A stretch of DNA of 7,657 nucleotides. Source: Pseudobdellovibrio sp. GTDB lineage: Bacteria; Bdellovibrionota; Bdellovibrionia; Bdellovibrionales; Bdellovibrionaceae. The notes under the pieces are model-generated. The model saw only the letters and a list, made by a program, of their open reading frames with translations. It was not told the DNA's origin and ran no database searches. A program made the translations under genes and the position numbers. The stretch is from positions 1-7,657 of the forward strand of contig JANWIU010000151.1 of NCBI GenBank assembly GCA_025449725.1, read 5' to 3'. Positions 6,202-7,657 of the stretch are shown in pieces; the stretch's first letter is position 1, and each line of letters begins with the position of its first letter.

Positions 6202-6224
6202 CAAAGATGAAAGCTTGTGACAAT
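6195..6224 (+). promoter_or_regulatory. Candidate sigma70 promoter for the glycosyltransferase gene
   Basis: A perfect -35 hexamer TTGACA (6195-6200) is followed 18 bases later by GACAAT (6219-6224), which matches four of six bases of the -10 consensus. It overlaps the proposed GTG start at 6217. If used, transcription would begin near 6231, and translation would have to start at the in-frame GTG at 6232. The -35 is shared almost base for base with the divergent minus-strand promoter. Confidence 0.35.
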
Positions 6225-7008
6225 TATTTTTGTGTCAGACCAGATTGAAAAATTGCCTTTATCCGTCGTGATAATCGCGTTAAACGAAGAATCTAATATC
6301 AGCCGGGCGGTATCGTCGGTCAGCGGCTGGGTTAGCGAAGTTTTAGTATACGATTCAGGTTCGAGAGATCTTACCGTTAGCATTGCTGAAAATAGGGGCG
6401 CGAAGGTTGTTTCCGGAGAGTGGCTCGGCTTTGGTCCAACAAAGCATAAAGCTACAGGTCTTGCGAGTTTTCCGTGGATTTTGTCGATCGACAGTGACGA
6501 AGAAGTATCAAATGAGCTGAAATCTGAAATTCAAAAAAGCTTCGCTTCGCTGGATGAGCGAACAGCTTACTTGGTCCCCCGGAAGTCGTTTTATCTGAAC
6601 CGCTGGGTTACCCATGGCGGGTGGTATCCTGACTTCCAGGCGCGATTGTTTAATAAAAAATTTGTGAACTGGAACCAGGTGGAAATTCACGAAAAAGTTG
6701 AAGCAGCATCCTATCAAAAACTTACAGGTGATTTAAATCACTATGTTTTTAAGAACATTGAACATCAGGTTGCTACAAACAATAAGTACTCAAGTTTACA
6801 GGCAAAAGAGATGGCGGCAAAAGGCAAGAACTTCTCTTGGTTTCATTTTTTCACGAAACCTGCCTTTAAATTTTTTGAATGTTATTTTCTTAAACTCGGT
6901 TTTTTGGATGGCTGGGCTGGATTCGTAATTGCGAAAAGCGCCTCTTATTCGGTTTTTTTAAAATGGTCTAAGTTATATGAAATCAAAGAGCTGGTTAAAG
7001 ATGAATAG
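6217..7008 (+). CDS. GT2-family glycosyltransferase, WaaE/KdtX-like (lipopolysaccharide core type)
   Basis: The GT-A fold shows in order: LSVVIIALNEESNI (15-28), the nucleotide-binding start; VYDSGSRDLT (44-53); ILSIDSDEEVS (88-98) with the metal-binding DxD (Asp92, Asp94); and the WaaE-type signature PRKSFYLNRWVTHGGWYPDFQARLF (121-145) with IHEKV (157-161). Relatives add glucose or a similar sugar to the inner core of lipopolysaccharide at the cytoplasmic face of the inner membrane. Donor and acceptor cannot be read here. The C-terminal region (about 207-250) is aromatic and hydrophobic, suggesting membrane association. The usual DSGSTDGT motif is DSGSRDLT. The start is uncertain: GTG 6217 has a poor Shine-Dalgarno, and GTG 6232 would give MSDQIEKLPLS, closer to family N-termini. 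Its stop overlaps the next gene by 8 bases. Confidence 0.9.
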   Translation: MTIIFVSDQIEKLPLSVVIIALNEESNISRAVSSVSGWVSEVLVYDSGSRDLTVSIAENRGAKVVSGEWLGFGPTKHKATGLASFPWILSIDSDEEVSNELKSEIQKSFASLDERTAYLVPRKSFYLNRWVTHGGWYPDFQARLFNKKFVNWNQVEIHEKVEAASYQKLTGDLNHYVFKNIEHQVATNNKYSSLQAKEMAAKGKNFSWFHFFTKPAFKFFECYFLKLGFLDGWAGFVIAKSASYSVFLKWSKLYEIKELVKDE

Positions 7009-7657
7009 AATATTTCTGGGTTTCAGCATCGTATTGGCGTCGGTCTTTGCTTTTGGGTTTCCAGAGATATTGAGCTGGCAAAATTCGCCCGTGGTGGTTT
7101 TTGATAATAAAACTCAGGCCGTTCTTTCAAAAAAAGGTCTGCTTAAAAGACCTTTTGCGCTGGTAACTGCAAACCGGGATGAGCTTGAGCTGGGTATCAA
7201 TCATTTTGACCGGCTGACTGTTTATGAAAAGTCAAAAATTCAAGTTCTGGATTTTGCCAATGAGGGCGAATTTGTTTCAGATCTTTATTTGTTAAATGGT
7301 AAAATCAGATACACCAAAAATTTCCGCGGCAAAGAACAGGTTTCCAGTTTTGATATTGTCATCAAGTCTCCGTTCTTTGATTTAAAAGTTTCAAAGCCGG
7401 TTGATTTTTTTATTGAACTCAATATGAATGAGGCCTGGGTAGAACTTAAAGTTATAAAAGGCTCTTTGCCCGTGGAGTTTTTTGCGTACGAAAAGAAGGT
7501 GACACTTCTTGAAGGTCAAAAAATGAAATTCCAGGGCGAAAAAGCGGCCGATAAATTCAGTATTCAATATGATTTTCTGCTGGGAGGCAGGAAGGTTCCG
7601 AAAGGGCAGCTATCGGAGGTTTCTGACTTCGATACCGTATCTTACTTAAAGGCTGAC
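7001..7657 (+). CDS. FecR-like exported protein (partial, runs off the window)
   Basis: An ATG at 7001 opens a frame with no stop through the last base, giving 219 residues. It overlaps the glycosyltransferase stop by 8 bases (ATGAATAG), implying coupled translation. The N-terminus MNRIFLGFSIVLASVFAFGF is a signal peptide or membrane anchor with no obvious cleavage site or lipobox. Residues about 66-100 (FDRLTVYEKSKIQVLDF and onward) and 116-180 (SSFDIVIKSPFFDLKVSKP to VTLLEGQKMKF) follow the beta-rich FecR pattern: 'TP..vkV...F.v' then 'v..G.v.v' then 'v.L..Gq'. Such domains are periplasmic, seen in sigma-factor regulators and in standalone envelope proteins. The canonical 'VRGT' is not clear (LKVSKP here), so the family call is tentative. 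Its pairing with an LPS-type glycosyltransferase points to the envelope. Confidence 0.7.
   Translation, partial: MNRIFLGFSIVLASVFAFGFPEILSWQNSPVVVFDNKTQAVLSKKGLLKRPFALVTANRDELELGINHFDRLTVYEKSKIQVLDFANEGEFVSDLYLLNGKIRYTKNFRGKEQVSSFDIVIKSPFFDLKVSKPVDFFIELNMNEAWVELKVIKGSLPVEFFAYEKKVTLLEGQKMKFQGEKAADKFSIQYDFLLGGRKVPKGQLSEVSDFDTVSYLKAD

Noticed and set aside
6207..6209. ATG upstream of the glycosyltransferase
   Set aside because: It is out of frame with the GT2 domain (offset by 10 bases from the GTG at 6217).
6159..6383. Minus-strand frame opposite the start of the glycosyltransferase
   Set aside because: It would cover the divergent promoter region and is antisense to the conserved GT2 start; no supporting features.

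Overview
The window looks like ordinary chromosome from a Gram-negative predatory or predator-related bacterium of the Bdellovibrionota. Four things suggest this: a TIGR02147-type helix-turn-helix protein (a family most expanded in Bdellovibrio relatives and Fibrobacteres), the C-terminal end of a proton/sodium-pumping pyrophosphatase, a signal-peptide-bearing barrel-like protein, and a WaaE/KdtX-like lipopolysaccharide glycosyltransferase. Base composition appears moderately AT-rich by eye; it was not computed. The assignment is an inference from gene content, not a database match.

Layout. Positions 1-66 hold the last codons of a membrane pyrophosphatase (hppA), on the plus strand, followed by a good intrinsic terminator (121-147). 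A gene-poor stretch of about 360 bases (67-427) contains a 25-base imperfect palindrome, a striking 49-base perfect palindrome (239-287) and a second terminator-like hairpin (332-366). Next, on the plus strand, is a 117-residue protein carrying only the N-terminal HTH part of the TIGR02147 family.

Positions 811-6162 form one tightly packed minus-strand gene array. In transcription order it reads: exported barrel-like protein, mreB, metG, a SpoU/TrmH-family RNA 2'-O-methyltransferase, and trmO. Spacings are 1 nt, 39 nt, 0 nt and an overlap, which suggests an operon with translational coupling. The last three genes share a tRNA theme: Met-tRNA charging, a SpoU-class RNA methylase, and N6-methylation of t6A37. 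The first two belong to the cell envelope and cell shape. mreC/mreD are not next to this mreB.

From 6217 to the end, two overlapping plus-strand genes diverge from the array. They are a GT2 glycosyltransferase of the lipopolysaccharide-core type and a secreted or membrane-anchored FecR-like protein that runs off the window. The 54-base divergent gap holds back-to-back promoter-like elements that share one -35 region.

Most of the window is conserved housekeeping sequence. The part least explained by known genes is the palindrome-rich gap at 67-427 and the small HTH gene beside it.
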